A stretch of DNA of 64,000 nt. It comes from Eubacteriales bacterium. Lineage in GTDB: Bacteria > Bacillota > Clostridia > Saccharofermentanales > DTU023. The notes beneath the pieces were generated by a model, which saw nothing but the letters and a program-made list of their open reading frames with translations, did not search any database and was not told where the DNA came from. Position 1 is the stretch's first letter. Every line of letters starts with the position of its first letter. This document shows positions 56,344 through 64,000 of this stretch, in pieces. The DNA is taken from assembly GCA_030537525.1 (NCBI GenBank), contig JAUNVU010000004.1:1-64000 (forward strand). The letters are read 5' to 3'. Made by a program: the position numbers and the translations under genes.

Positions 56344-58428
56344 TTAATGTACCTTGCGACGCAAGAGGATTACCGCCATCAACAGGCCCAATGTGCTGAT
56401 TCCTAATACATAGGATTTACTGCTCTCTCCTGTTGCTGGTATTTGAGGTGTGGTTACTTCAGTGTGCACTGTGGGTACAGGTGCTTTGACTGTTTCCGTT
56501 GGCACAGTGAAGCTATAACTTGGCGTCGGGTGTGGGAGGGTTACGGTCGAGGTTGGAACGGTTGTGGTCGTGGTAGGATCCGTGGTTGTCGTGGTTGGGA
56601 CAGTAGTGGTCGTGGTAGGAGTTTCACTTGGAGTTTTCTTATTCGTCACTATGAAGCCATTTACAACATCTCCAGTGATGGCAACGGTGTAGCCAGAAAC
56701 TTCTGCTTCACCAATTGTATACACAATCTCAACTCCATCAGCAGTTTTCGGAAGACCCTCAAACTTTCCTGTCCATCCATTTTTCTCATTGAGTTTCAAG
56801 CTCAAGCCAGTATCAGAACCGTTTGCAGACAATTTAACTTCAACCTCAGCTGGACGCTGACCATCTTTGTTATCGCTATCTTCCCAAACTTTCGTAACAG
56901 AAATCTCAATTGGCTCTTCATCCTTACCAATGATTACCGTACCGTTTGATCCGATTCCACCACCGCGCGTTGCCGACTCATTACCGCTGATAATTACTTT
57001 CGTCAGTTGTTCAGTTAGTTTATTGCCTGTTTCGTTAGTGTAAAGACCGAGAAATTTTTCATTGGGCAATGTGCCTTCAAGAGACTCAAAGCTCTTCTCG
57101 GCAAACTTCCAATTATATGATTGTCCTCCTAACATGTATTCAGAGATCTTAAAAGGAGGTTCTCCACTATGTAGACCATAATTAAGGTCACTATATATAT
57201 AAATATCTCTGGCTTCCTCGCTTGTTTTATTTCCATATATAGCAGCACCTTCTGTAAGGTAAACTTCTGTTTTAGAAATAGGACAAGCAGCATAACCAGC
57301 ACCTTCAAATTTTGCTGAATTATCAGTGATTAAAGCATTCTTAAGATAAAGCTCACCATTGCCACCCCATTCCTTTGTTGCTCCATTGACGTAAATACCA
57401 GCACCACCAAAAGCATTATCTGTATAACCAGATCTGTCAGTTTTGTTATTTAGAATTTTCCCTCCGCTTATATATGCCTTTGATGAACCTCCATTAAAAT
57501 ATCTGGCCTGGATCATAATTCCTCCACCAGTTGCTCCTGCAGTATTACCTTGAATCAATCCTCCTTCCATATATAAATAGTTGTCGCCGTATTCCCAAAT
57601 TCTACTACCCAAACTAATCCCACCTCCTACTTCATGAGAAAAGTTATTGGAAACCTCTGCTGCGCCAGACATTTTAACCGTTGAACCTTTATTGGCTAAT
57701 ATACCGCCTCCAGCTAAATAATGTTGATAAGGCGTTACAGATTCATCGGTGACTCTATCAGCTTTGTTATTGTTAACCTTGCCACCAGAGAAATTTAAAG
57801 TTGACCTATGTAGACAAATACCACCACCATTGATAGCGCTGTTATGTTCGATAATTCCGCCAGTCATATTTATAGTGGAACTTTTAGCAAAAACCGCACC
57901 TCCAAAAGTTCTGGTGTTTTTAATTATCTTAATTTTATTGTTTCTCAGGACAGTCCCTTCTGTAATATTTAACGTAGCGCCCTTATTCACAATAACTAAA
58001 GATTTTACAATGTTAGGGTTATTCTCTGAGTTACCGTCTATTTTAATATCACTTAGTTGTGCCTTTTTACCTTCAGGAATACAAAATAAGTAATCATTGA
58101 AGTCTTTATATCGAAGTATCTTTACGTTTAAGTCCTTTAAAGATATATCGCCTTCAAGATTTGCCGTTCCTGTGACAATGATTTGTGTTATATCAGAATT
58201 ATTCTTAGCAAGCTCCTTAGCCTTGGCAAACGTCTTCACCGCTTCTTCAGGAGTCAAACCGTTTTCATCATCATTGCCAGCCTGACCATTTAAATAAATG
58301 GCATTCTCAGATCCTCTTACAGCTGGGGAACCAGGATCTCCCGCTGGATCATCTGCTAGGAGGAATAAGCCATTCAATATAAATGCGAAAATAAGTATTA
58401 TCGCAAAAATCTGCCTTTTAAACTTCAT
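56344..58428 (-). CDS. Beta-helix surface protein with Cna-B repeat and IPATGE signal
   Basis: A 694-residue wall protein from the ATG at 58428 (MKFKRQIFAI, GGAAGG upstream). Order: signal peptide (about 1-27), a right-handed beta-helix-like region (about 40-480) with many GG[GA]I and INMTGG/NNKAD turns as in pectate-lyase-like or polymorphic surface proteins, one Cna-B/transthyretin-like domain (ISVTKVWEDSDNKDGQRPAEV through VVNGFIVTNKK), a Thr-rich repeat stretch, and the sorting signal IPATGES, a hydrophobic segment and RRK. Likely an adhesin or glycan-binding protein. The ligand is unknown. Confidence 0.85.
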   Translation of the reverse strand: MKFKRQIFAIILIFAFILNGLFLLADDPAGDPGSPAVRGSENAIYLNGQAGNDDENGLTPEEAVKTFAKAKELAKNNSDITQIIVTGTANLEGDISLKDLNVKILRYKDFNDYLFCIPEGKKAQLSDIKIDGNSENNPNIVKSLVIVNKGATLNITEGTVLRNNKIKIIKNTRTFGGAVFAKSSTINMTGGIIEHNSAINGGGICLHRSTLNFSGGKVNNNKADRVTDESVTPYQHYLAGGGILANKGSTVKMSGAAEVSNNFSHEVGGGISLGSRIWEYGDNYLYMEGGLIQGNTAGATGGGIMIQARYFNGGSSKAYISGGKILNNKTDRSGYTDNAFGGAGIYVNGATKEWGGNGELYLKNALITDNSAKFEGAGYAACPISKTEVYLTEGAAIYGNKTSEEARDIYIYSDLNYGLHSGEPPFKISEYMLGGQSYNWKFAEKSFESLEGTLPNEKFLGLYTNETGNKLTEQLTKVIISGNESATRGGGIGSNGTVIIGKDEEPIEISVTKVWEDSDNKDGQRPAEVEVKLSANGSDTGLSLKLNEKNGWTGKFEGLPKTADGVEIVYTIGEAEVSGYTVAITGDVVNGFIVTNKKTPSETPTTTTTVPTTTTTDPTTTTTVPTSTVTLPHPTPSYSFTVPTETVKAPVPTVHTEVTTPQIPATGESSKSYVLGISTLGLLMAVILLRRKVH
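56538..56640 (-). repeat. Thr-rich tandem repeat in the wall-spanning region
   Basis: Imperfect repeats of about 21 bases encode TTTTTVP / TTTTTDP / TTTTTVP. Such coding repeats can change in copy number by slippage and set how far the protein extends through the wall. Confidence 0.65.
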
Positions 58429-58638
58429 ACTGCACCTTCCTTTGCATGGAATGCGTATATCAATACCGGATACCGTACTCATTGTACGAAATAACTTTGT
58501 TACAAAAAAAAGAAGTAGTCAAATTAAAAAAGTAACACTTTAGTCTTTGCTCACCGACTAGCCGTCATGAATAGCCCACATCTAGCCTTAATTTCTAAAA
58601 TATAATTAGGTCAACATCTCATAGAAAGGATGGCCCCT

Positions 58639-59757
58639 ATGTTCAGAAACTCCTCTACCTCTATAGAATGTGATTTGCTGTTAATTTCAATTCTGTTTAT
58701 ATCCCTTTTCCTTCTTTCTATCTTTGTGACAGGTTGCAATATTTCAGAACCATTCTCAAACACTACAAAAGAAGACGGCGGACACGTGCATTATCGCGAT
58801 AAGAGCGCAGATGCTGAAATTAATGATGACCAGCTCGACTACTTAGAGATCCGGACTTACAATTTCGATCTCTACTTATTCCTCTATAATCCCGAATCCG
58901 CAAAACATGAAGGTTATTCTTCGGATGCCGAAGTTCGCCAGAATGTGGAATTCTATGAGAATGAGTTGCAGGATCTTGACCCATCTGAGCATCCACAGGA
59001 GTCTGAGCACATCTTACATCTCTTGATTCGCGATCCCTTTGACGGGAAAATTATCCAAAATGACTATCTGAGATTAAATCTGGAAGAAGTCAAAGAACTA
59101 ACCACCGTCATAGGAGCCAGTGGCCTGATCGAACTGAACGGCGAGGTGAACAACACCCGTGGTATTCCAGACAGCGCAGGCTACCTGGATGTCGATGCCC
59201 GCTACAGTAATGGTCAGAAATTGTATTACCGAGAAAACGGATATCGGAACCATCTATTGTTGACGGGAGAGATGGAGAGATATCTGGTGAAGCGGCTTTT
59301 GCCAGAAAATAAAGACTGCCTGTCCGTCCTCAAACTCTTCCCTGCCCCCTCGCTAGATCCTCTGTATATTAGTGAATTGAGTTATAAAATGGATTGGGAT
59401 GACGGCGAGGCGTGTGCTCGGTTGAAGCTCAGACGCGAGGACGAGAATTACTATATCAGCGGTTTCTATACCGACCGTAAGAAAGAGCGATTTGAGGTTC
59501 CCGAAAGGCAGCTTACGGCAGGCGAAGTTAACGATTTCTTCCAGCATTTTGCAGATTATCAATTGAACTTGGAGTTCCCTGACTCGGATGCTCAAGAGGT
59601 CAATACAAATTTCATATTGCGGCTGCCCAATGGCCAGGAGGTTGGGATCATGGCCTTGATAGATCAGCAGGGCGAGCGCAAATATCCATTTGAGTTAGAA
59701 GAATTCTTGATGGAAATTGCGGCAAAAGCCGAGGGCCAGCGTGATGCTGACCCCTAG
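58639..59757 (+). CDS. Lipoprotein of unknown function
   Basis: A 372-residue lipoprotein. The signal has a long hydrophobic core (LLLISILFISLFLLSIF) and the lipobox VTGC with Cys near residue 33. I prefer the ATG at 58639 because GAAAGG lies nine bases upstream and would be too close to the ATG at 58630. A TATAAT lies at 58601. I recognise no family. The mature part seems to hold two similar lobes (about 60-220 and 235-360), each ending with a polar strand pair and an acidic helix. It sits between two sortase-type surface protein genes. Confidence 0.75.
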   Translation: MFRNSSTSIECDLLLISILFISLFLLSIFVTGCNISEPFSNTTKEDGGHVHYRDKSADAEINDDQLDYLEIRTYNFDLYLFLYNPESAKHEGYSSDAEVRQNVEFYENELQDLDPSEHPQESEHILHLLIRDPFDGKIIQNDYLRLNLEEVKELTTVIGASGLIELNGEVNNTRGIPDSAGYLDVDARYSNGQKLYYRENGYRNHLLLTGEMERYLVKRLLPENKDCLSVLKLFPAPSLDPLYISELSYKMDWDDGEACARLKLRREDENYYISGFYTDRKKERFEVPERQLTAGEVNDFFQHFADYQLNLEFPDSDAQEVNTNFILRLPNGQEVGIMALIDQQGERKYPFELEEFLMEIAAKAEGQRDADP

Positions 59758-59782
59758 TTCTATTTTCTCTGTTTGTGTCAGA

Positions 59783-62593
59783 TTATGAATTTTTACGAAT
59801 ACATAACAGTGCGGCTGCTAATAGCAATAGTGCAAATGTCGTAATACGCAAAGCCTCTCTAGTCTCACCAGTTACCGGAATAGCTGGGCCCTTATAAACC
59901 TCTGAATCTTCCTGATTCTCGATAGAGGCTTGTGGTACACGATAATAAATTGAAGATTGCGGTTGATATGAAGTAGCACTAGGTATCGGCTGTGTTTGAT
60001 TAGTTGTCGTAGTCGGCACATTTAACCCTGATTCAGTCGTTGTCGTTGGAACCTCAGGCTCCTCGAAAGTATTGGTAATCGTCAATCTATCACTACTATA
60101 AGTAGCAACATAGTTCATAGGAACGTTTGGCTCCAGGGCGTAATAGACAAATGGGCGGCCAGAGGGATCGTGCTTGGCCAAACCAGCGAACGTATGACTT
60201 GTAGTTTCGCCGTTGGCGATAAACTGTCCTTCATCAACCATTTTCACCTGCTCTTTGATTTCAGTCCCATCTATTTCCTGTCCTTCTCGCCATAACTGAA
60301 TAACTGTGTCCGGCATGCTACCGCCTACCCATATCTTATTAACAGTTACATCAATAACATTCGGATTAGGATTCGGATCATCTGGATTCGGAACATTCCT
60401 ATTAGTTACCGTCACAGTCGCCTCCGATTGGCCGTCTTCAGGTTTGCGACGTAAAGTCACTGTCATTGGTTTAGTGCTATCATCTGTTCCGACTGAGTAC
60501 GTTGGTGTGTATCCGTTAGCCTCAACTTCTGTAACCGTATACTCACCGAAGTAAAGATTTTCAAATACTTTTTCGCTACCGGCAGTTAGCTTAAATGTTT
60601 CGTTGAAATTATATGGACCTTCTACTTTAAAAGTAAATTCTAAAGGCGCACTTCTTAAGATAGCATTTGCACCATTTTCTTCACTATTATTGGTCGGCTC
60701 GTTTTCTAAGACTTTTTTTATTGTAAGTTTCCCATTCTTTTCGGCACCTGTAACAACTGTGTTTTCTATGTAAGGAAAAGCGTGGCTATCATCAGGATTT
60801 TTCATAGATCCAAAATTCCAGTTATCATCTAAAACATTAGGTTGTTTGGTATTCTCTGTAACTACTAGGGAGTAACCATCTGTTAGTTCTGGCACTCGTG
60901 TCCATTTGGCTCTATCTTTGCTAATGTCCTTAGTTAGATTATTACCTCTACCATCTTGTAATGGCTCTGGGTTCCCATTAACTACTGTTTTATTTAATGT
61001 AAAAGTGATATCTGGTCTTGTGACATTTTCATCACCAGACCATACCTTGTCAACAATGAAGGATACAAAAATCGCGCAATCATCTTCTGCAGTTAAATTC
61101 TGTGCACCACTTGCACCGTTGCAGGAAACTCTTCCAGTATTTATAATCTTCTTCCCTTGGGCTTCTGGTTTTACTTTTGCCTTGAAACGAATAGCATACT
61201 GCCAGTCTTGCGTGTCTCCGTCATTTGCAGCCTCAAGAATTCCAATAGGAACTGTTATTTGGTTTTCGACTATAGGATCGTCAAGGGTAACAAAGTCAGA
61301 ATCTCCAGAGCGCTTAACAGAAAGAGAATTAGCAATATATTCGATGTCCTCAGGTATCTGATCTGTAAATATAGTTTCTATTGCATTATCTAGTCCGTCA
61401 TTTTTTATTTGAATCTCGTATTCAACAATATCCCCAGCATCAACATCGCAACCAAGATCATCGCAGGAAAGAGCTTTCTCATTACTGTTGGTATCAGTGA
61501 GCTTTACAACTTTCTTTTCTATAGTAATATCAGGAGCATAAAGATCAATTTCTGAAGTAAGTATTGTTGGATAATACCAATCTCCATCTGTACCAAATTG
61601 GTAGGTCACACTTTCAGCCCCGTTTGGGATGATACCTGGGGGTAAATCCATTGTTTTCGCATCTATTCCCATGTTATTAACATAATTGGGATTACGATTT
61701 TCAAGTAATTGCCCATTATCTGAAATTCTTGAATTGAAGAAATTATCCTCTGGAGAGGCGTCACTGGAAAGTTTTACAAATTCACCTTTGTCGTTCTTTA
61801 CAGCGAAATAATCATCTTTAAATCCTGCATCTCCCTCCCACACTACCATACCAATTTTCGCGTTAACGTCACCATTTGGCGGAGTTTGTAAATCACCTAT
61901 TTTCACGTCAACCGTTTTTTTTGCACCAACTATCTGATGACCAAAATTAATAGACAGTGATTTTAAAGTAAATGCTTTTTTATTTTCTAACACTACGATA
62001 AGCGACCATGCCGCATATAAATCTTTTGCTCCTTTTAAATGTGTGATATCTGCTGCCCAATATGTCCCCGATTTCTTGACGTAGTCACTTACATCCGCAT
62101 AGGCAGTGTAATCTTCTTTAAGACCTTTTAATTGATTATAGCTTTTAGCCTTAATTGTTTCATATTGTCCTGTTTCATATTTAAATTTAATTGTTGGGTA
62201 TTCACCTTCTATGAATCCCTCAAGTTCCGCTCCATATTTTTTAGTTGCTGCACCCCAAACTAAATATGCGGCTGCTACTTTTGCTCCATCTGGTATTTCC
62301 AAATGGGCTGAAGATGAAACCTTAGTTGTTGAATCGTAATCGACATCAACACGGACCATTTTATAGTCATTATTGCTTTTATTATCAAATCCAGCCACTG
62401 GTTTATTATCTGGTTTTGGCTCGAGAAAAGTATTGCCTGTGATCATGATGGTTCCATTAAGATTTGCTTTGTAAATCTCATGAAATTCCATAGTATTATA
62501 AGCTGCTTTAACTTCTATTGGTGAAAAAGCTACAAGCAACACACAAAACGCAAGAATCAATGCTAAATTTTTCTTTATATTCTTCAAGGTCAT
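59783..62593 (-). CDS. Large Cna-B/DUF11 surface adhesin with IPVTGE signal
   Basis: A 936-residue wall protein from the ATG at 62593 (MTLKNIKKNL, GGGGGG upstream). Order: signal peptide (to about VKA, 30), an adhesin-like N-terminal region (about 35-370) starting with a NLNGTIMITGNTF pattern seen in many Gram-positive surface proteins, a DUF11/isopeptide-type domain (about 375-505; DAGDIVEYEIQIKNDGLDNA), three Cna-B/prealbumin-like modules (about 515-820; VDKVWSGDEN, GEYTVTEVEANGY, VTVNKIWVGG), a Thr/Pro/Gln stalk and the sorting signal IPVTGET, a hydrophobic segment and CIRKNS. The Lys, Asn and Glu of such modules often form isopeptide bonds. Confidence 0.87.
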   Translation of the reverse strand: MTLKNIKKNLALILAFCVLLVAFSPIEVKAAYNTMEFHEIYKANLNGTIMITGNTFLEPKPDNKPVAGFDNKSNNDYKMVRVDVDYDSTTKVSSSAHLEIPDGAKVAAAYLVWGAATKKYGAELEGFIEGEYPTIKFKYETGQYETIKAKSYNQLKGLKEDYTAYADVSDYVKKSGTYWAADITHLKGAKDLYAAWSLIVVLENKKAFTLKSLSINFGHQIVGAKKTVDVKIGDLQTPPNGDVNAKIGMVVWEGDAGFKDDYFAVKNDKGEFVKLSSDASPEDNFFNSRISDNGQLLENRNPNYVNNMGIDAKTMDLPPGIIPNGAESVTYQFGTDGDWYYPTILTSEIDLYAPDITIEKKVVKLTDTNSNEKALSCDDLGCDVDAGDIVEYEIQIKNDGLDNAIETIFTDQIPEDIEYIANSLSVKRSGDSDFVTLDDPIVENQITVPIGILEAANDGDTQDWQYAIRFKAKVKPEAQGKKIINTGRVSCNGASGAQNLTAEDDCAIFVSFIVDKVWSGDENVTRPDITFTLNKTVVNGNPEPLQDGRGNNLTKDISKDRAKWTRVPELTDGYSLVVTENTKQPNVLDDNWNFGSMKNPDDSHAFPYIENTVVTGAEKNGKLTIKKVLENEPTNNSEENGANAILRSAPLEFTFKVEGPYNFNETFKLTAGSEKVFENLYFGEYTVTEVEANGYTPTYSVGTDDSTKPMTVTLRRKPEDGQSEATVTVTNRNVPNPDDPNPNPNVIDVTVNKIWVGGSMPDTVIQLWREGQEIDGTEIKEQVKMVDEGQFIANGETTSHTFAGLAKHDPSGRPFVYYALEPNVPMNYVATYSSDRLTITNTFEEPEVPTTTTESGLNVPTTTTNQTQPIPSATSYQPQSSIYYRVPQASIENQEDSEVYKGPAIPVTGETREALRITTFALLLLAAALLCIRKNS

Positions 62594-62643
62594 AAGCCCC
62601 CCATGCAACTACAAATTTGTAACCATTATAGCATATTGAAAAT

Positions 62644-62657
62644 GTAGAAATTTCTAC
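62644..62657. promoter_or_regulatory. Perfect 14-bp palindrome upstream of the adhesin gene
   Basis: GTAGAAATTTCTAC is its own complement and is centred on the -35 position of the adhesin promoter (TATAAT at 62625-62630). A repressor or activator site is likely, but no matching regulator can be assigned. Confidence 0.5.
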
Positions 62658-62890
62658 GTAATGTAACATTTTTTAAAATATTAACATATTAAATTAGTTT
62701 TTATAAGTGTTAGCACTAGCACTAATCTGTAACGAGAGTATACATATCCAATCGAAAGGTTGATGCAGCATAGACTAACCTGGCTCAGGGCTTGCGATCA
62801 ATTATTTTGAAACCGATTTTGTCTGCACTTTTCAGCACTGCTTTGCAATCAATTTTTAGCTCAAGACAAACATATAGATTTAAATTTTGT

Positions 62891-62925
62891 AAAAAAACCC
62901 CGCAAGACTTGCTACTGCGGGGTTT
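62891..62925 (-). terminator. Terminator after the flavodoxin gene
   Basis: AAACCCCGCA and TGCGGGGTTT pair across an 11-base loop. On the minus strand the stem is followed by a run of T, 21 bases after the flavodoxin stop. Confidence 0.85.
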
Positions 62926-62945
62926 ACATTATCTAATGACTTGAC

Positions 62946-63491
62946 TTACTTCTTGAGTTCGGCAATTCTTCTTTGCATCTCAACTCGTTCATTGAAGCGC
63001 TCACTAGCAAGAGCCAGCTCAGTCTTCGTTGGATGAGCCTTGGTCATCTCGTAGCGCACACCCTTCTCTGCCGTATACGCATGATGATCCGTACTACCTT
63101 CAGCTGCCATCTTCTTGAAGCGTTCTATCATTGCGGGATCCAGAGGACCACTGCAGACGAAGTGACCGATGACCTCATTACCAGCTTCCTTGGCTATCTC
63201 ACAACCCTTGTTTACCGAGTCAAACCCGTGTTCGGAATCTGCGAAGTAAGCCAGAGTTGCAAAGACGAAAACCTTTTTACCCTTAATACTCTCAAGGAAC
63301 TTCATGGCCTCAGTATTTGGACCGCCCTTGTCAACCCAGTAGCCAACAGCAACAATATCTGCTGCTGAAATATCCGGCTTCTCCTTGATTTTCGAAATGA
63401 GCTTTTCGCCACCTTTATAACCCGCATAGATTGCCTTGGCAACCTTCTCGGTATTACCAGTTAGACTTGAATATACGACATGAATGTTCAT
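62946..63491 (-). CDS. Flavodoxin-family protein
   Basis: A 181-residue FMN-binding-type protein. The phosphate-binding loop is YSSLTGNTEKVA at residues 8-19. IVAVGYWVDKGGPN (about 46-59) and VFVFATLAYFADSEHG (about 74-89) match the Flavodoxin_3-like group. The C-terminal helical tail (about 145-181) is charged. Probably a soluble low-potential electron carrier or small-molecule reductase partner. GAAGGAGGA precedes the ATG. It lies 52 bases after the nitrogenase-like fragment and is probably its partner. Confidence 0.88.
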   Translation of the reverse strand: MNIHVVYSSLTGNTEKVAKAIYAGYKGGEKLISKIKEKPDISAADIVAVGYWVDKGGPNTEAMKFLESIKGKKVFVFATLAYFADSEHGFDSVNKGCEIAKEAGNEVIGHFVCSGPLDPAMIERFKKMAAEGSTDHHAYTAEKGVRYEMTKAHPTKTELALASERFNERVEMQRRIAELKK

Positions 63492-63543
63492 CTAATCCTC
63501 CTTCGGATCTCGACAGTTATACTGCCAGTTTGACTGAAATGTT

Positions 63544-64000
63544 CTAATCGAGATTCTGCAGGTAATCCAACAGTTTCTCGTAAAGCCAGTCCATCCCCCG
63601 CACTCCCATAATTGGCAAATGCGTGGCCACAGGCATATGCTGCAGCCAAGGGAAGGACGTTAAAACTTTTGCATTATTACTTGCGGCTAGTCGCAAAATT
63701 TCACTATCGGCAAAGATCAAGCCGTGCTGCCAAGCTTCAACTGCGCGAAGCTTCTCCTGCTCGTCTGCCGCGTATTCTATTTGTTCTTCGAATTCTAGAC
63801 CTAATTCGCCAAAGGCTAGATTCAGACCACGATTCAATTCTCTATTTCCCACACTGAAGAGGTGTAGATTCTTACCAAGCCGCCTTCTGGACATTTGAAA
63901 CAGTGCTAATTCCTTTTGTCTCTTGGTGAGATCCTGGGAAAAATCTTCTGCAATTTCTCTCTGCAATAGAGCGGAAATTGCTTCCACTATGCTCTTCGTA
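63544..64000 (-). CDS. C-terminal part of a nitrogenase component 1-like protein (cut by window edge)
   Basis: The frame is open to the window edge (codons for TKSIVEA run in from 64000), so the GTG at 63987 need not be a start. The visible 147 residues fit the last domain of NifD/NifE-like proteins: GKNLHLFSVGNRELNRGL, then LGLEF, a central LIFADSEILRLAASNN and a final MPVATHLPIMGVRGMDWLYEKLLDYL, which parallels the family's P.VGYRGA..L.E...N ending. No cysteine is visible in this part. This is a pattern-based call of modest certainty. A flavodoxin gene lies downstream on the same strand. Confidence 0.45.
   Translation of the reverse strand, partial: TKSIVEAISALLQREIAEDFSQDLTKRQKELALFQMSRRRLGKNLHLFSVGNRELNRGLNLAFGELGLEFEEQIEYAADEQEKLRAVEAWQHGLIFADSEILRLAASNNAKVLTSFPWLQHMPVATHLPIMGVRGMDWLYEKLLDYLQNLD

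Larger units (their letters stand above)
62609..62945. other. Intergenic region with promoter elements and repeats
   Basis: A 337-base stretch without a gene. It holds an extended -10 promoter (TG-C-TATAAT at 62625-62630, minus strand) for the adhesin, the palindrome at 62644-62657, direct repeats TTGCGATCAATT (62792-62803) and TTGCAATCAATT (62843-62854) of unknown meaning, a small CAATC-GAAA-GGTTG hairpin near 62751-62764, and the terminator at 62891. I see no RNA gene I can name. Confidence 0.5.

Noticed and set aside
56538-56640. Short regular repeats that could suggest a CRISPR array
   Set aside because: The units are contiguous coding repeats without unique spacers. No cas gene is present.
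56443-56949. A 168-codon plus-strand frame over the surface protein's Thr repeat
   Set aside because: Its Gly/Arg/Trp-rich repeats are the complement of the Thr codon repeats, and the opposite frame has a signal peptide and sorting signal.
60906-61361. A 151-codon plus-strand frame inside the large adhesin gene
   Set aside because: Antisense to DUF11/Cna-B coding sequence and without recognisable features.

Overview
The window looks like a chromosomal segment of a low-to-moderate GC Gram-positive anaerobe of the Bacillota (Clostridia-like). The grounds are strong AGGAGG-type ribosome binding sites, TTG and GTG starts, surface proteins with C-terminal sorting signals, a short clostridial-type CobU, LytTR and RpiR regulators, a HemZ-type radical SAM protein, and an F-type ATP synthase whose c subunit carries the Na+-binding residues. 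I cannot name the genus from sequence alone. No phage, insertion sequence, CRISPR array or rRNA gene is visible.

Layout. 1-380: tRNA-Ser(GGA) and tRNA-Arg(ACG) on the minus strand with a near-consensus promoter and two terminators. 381-5203 (-): serine hydrolase, leuS, and a degenerate DUF234-type ATPase. 5311-6606: a SanA/YdcF-like envelope protein (+) facing nth (-). 6698-12981 (-): one packed unit that runs from galactose genes (mglB-like, galK, galE) straight into cobalamin genes (cobU, cobC, cbiB, a CobQ lacking its amidotransferase domain). 13062-15995 (-): a methyltransferase, then an operon of a PuuD-like gamma-glutamyl hydrolase and an APC permease. 16124-21080: a NarL-type two-component system (-) divergent from an ABC-2 exporter (+). 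21177-25456: pepC, a GNAT acetyltransferase, yaaA (-), and an AraC regulator next to a metallo-beta-lactamase-fold hydrolase. 25496-30439 (-): hemZ, a DUF1624 membrane protein, pepF and pgeF. 30547-32339 (+): an M18 aminopeptidase and a small membrane-anchored coiled-coil protein. 32343-37809: an RpiR regulator divergent from the gluconate operon gntK-gntP-gnd. 37866-46086 (-): a FemAB-type transferase and the complete atpZIBEFHAGDC operon. 46278-62593: an envelope-focused region with three sortase-type surface proteins, a LytTR two-component system, a pair of ABC exporters, an ABC-F protein behind a leader-peptide attenuator, aroE, a YbjQ-like protein and a lipoprotein. 62946-64000 (-): a flavodoxin and the C-terminal part of a protein resembling nitrogenase component 1, which runs off the window edge.

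How it fits together. The genes suggest a peptide- and sugar-using, fermentative, host- or biofilm-associated bacterium. Peptidases (PepC, PepF, M18) and a probable gamma-glutamyl peptide route feed on peptides. Gluconate enters through GntP, is phosphorylated by GntK and is oxidised and decarboxylated by Gnd. Galactose is handled by GalK and GalE, but galT is not here. The ATP synthase probably couples to Na+.

The most interesting regions are: a 13-codon leader peptide followed at once by a terminator upstream of an ABC-F gene (54823-54960); two LytTR boxes exactly 21 bp apart in front of an ABC exporter pair (49468-49497); the fused gal-cob unit with a domain-deleted CobQ; and the nitrogenase-like fragment with its flavodoxin at the right edge.
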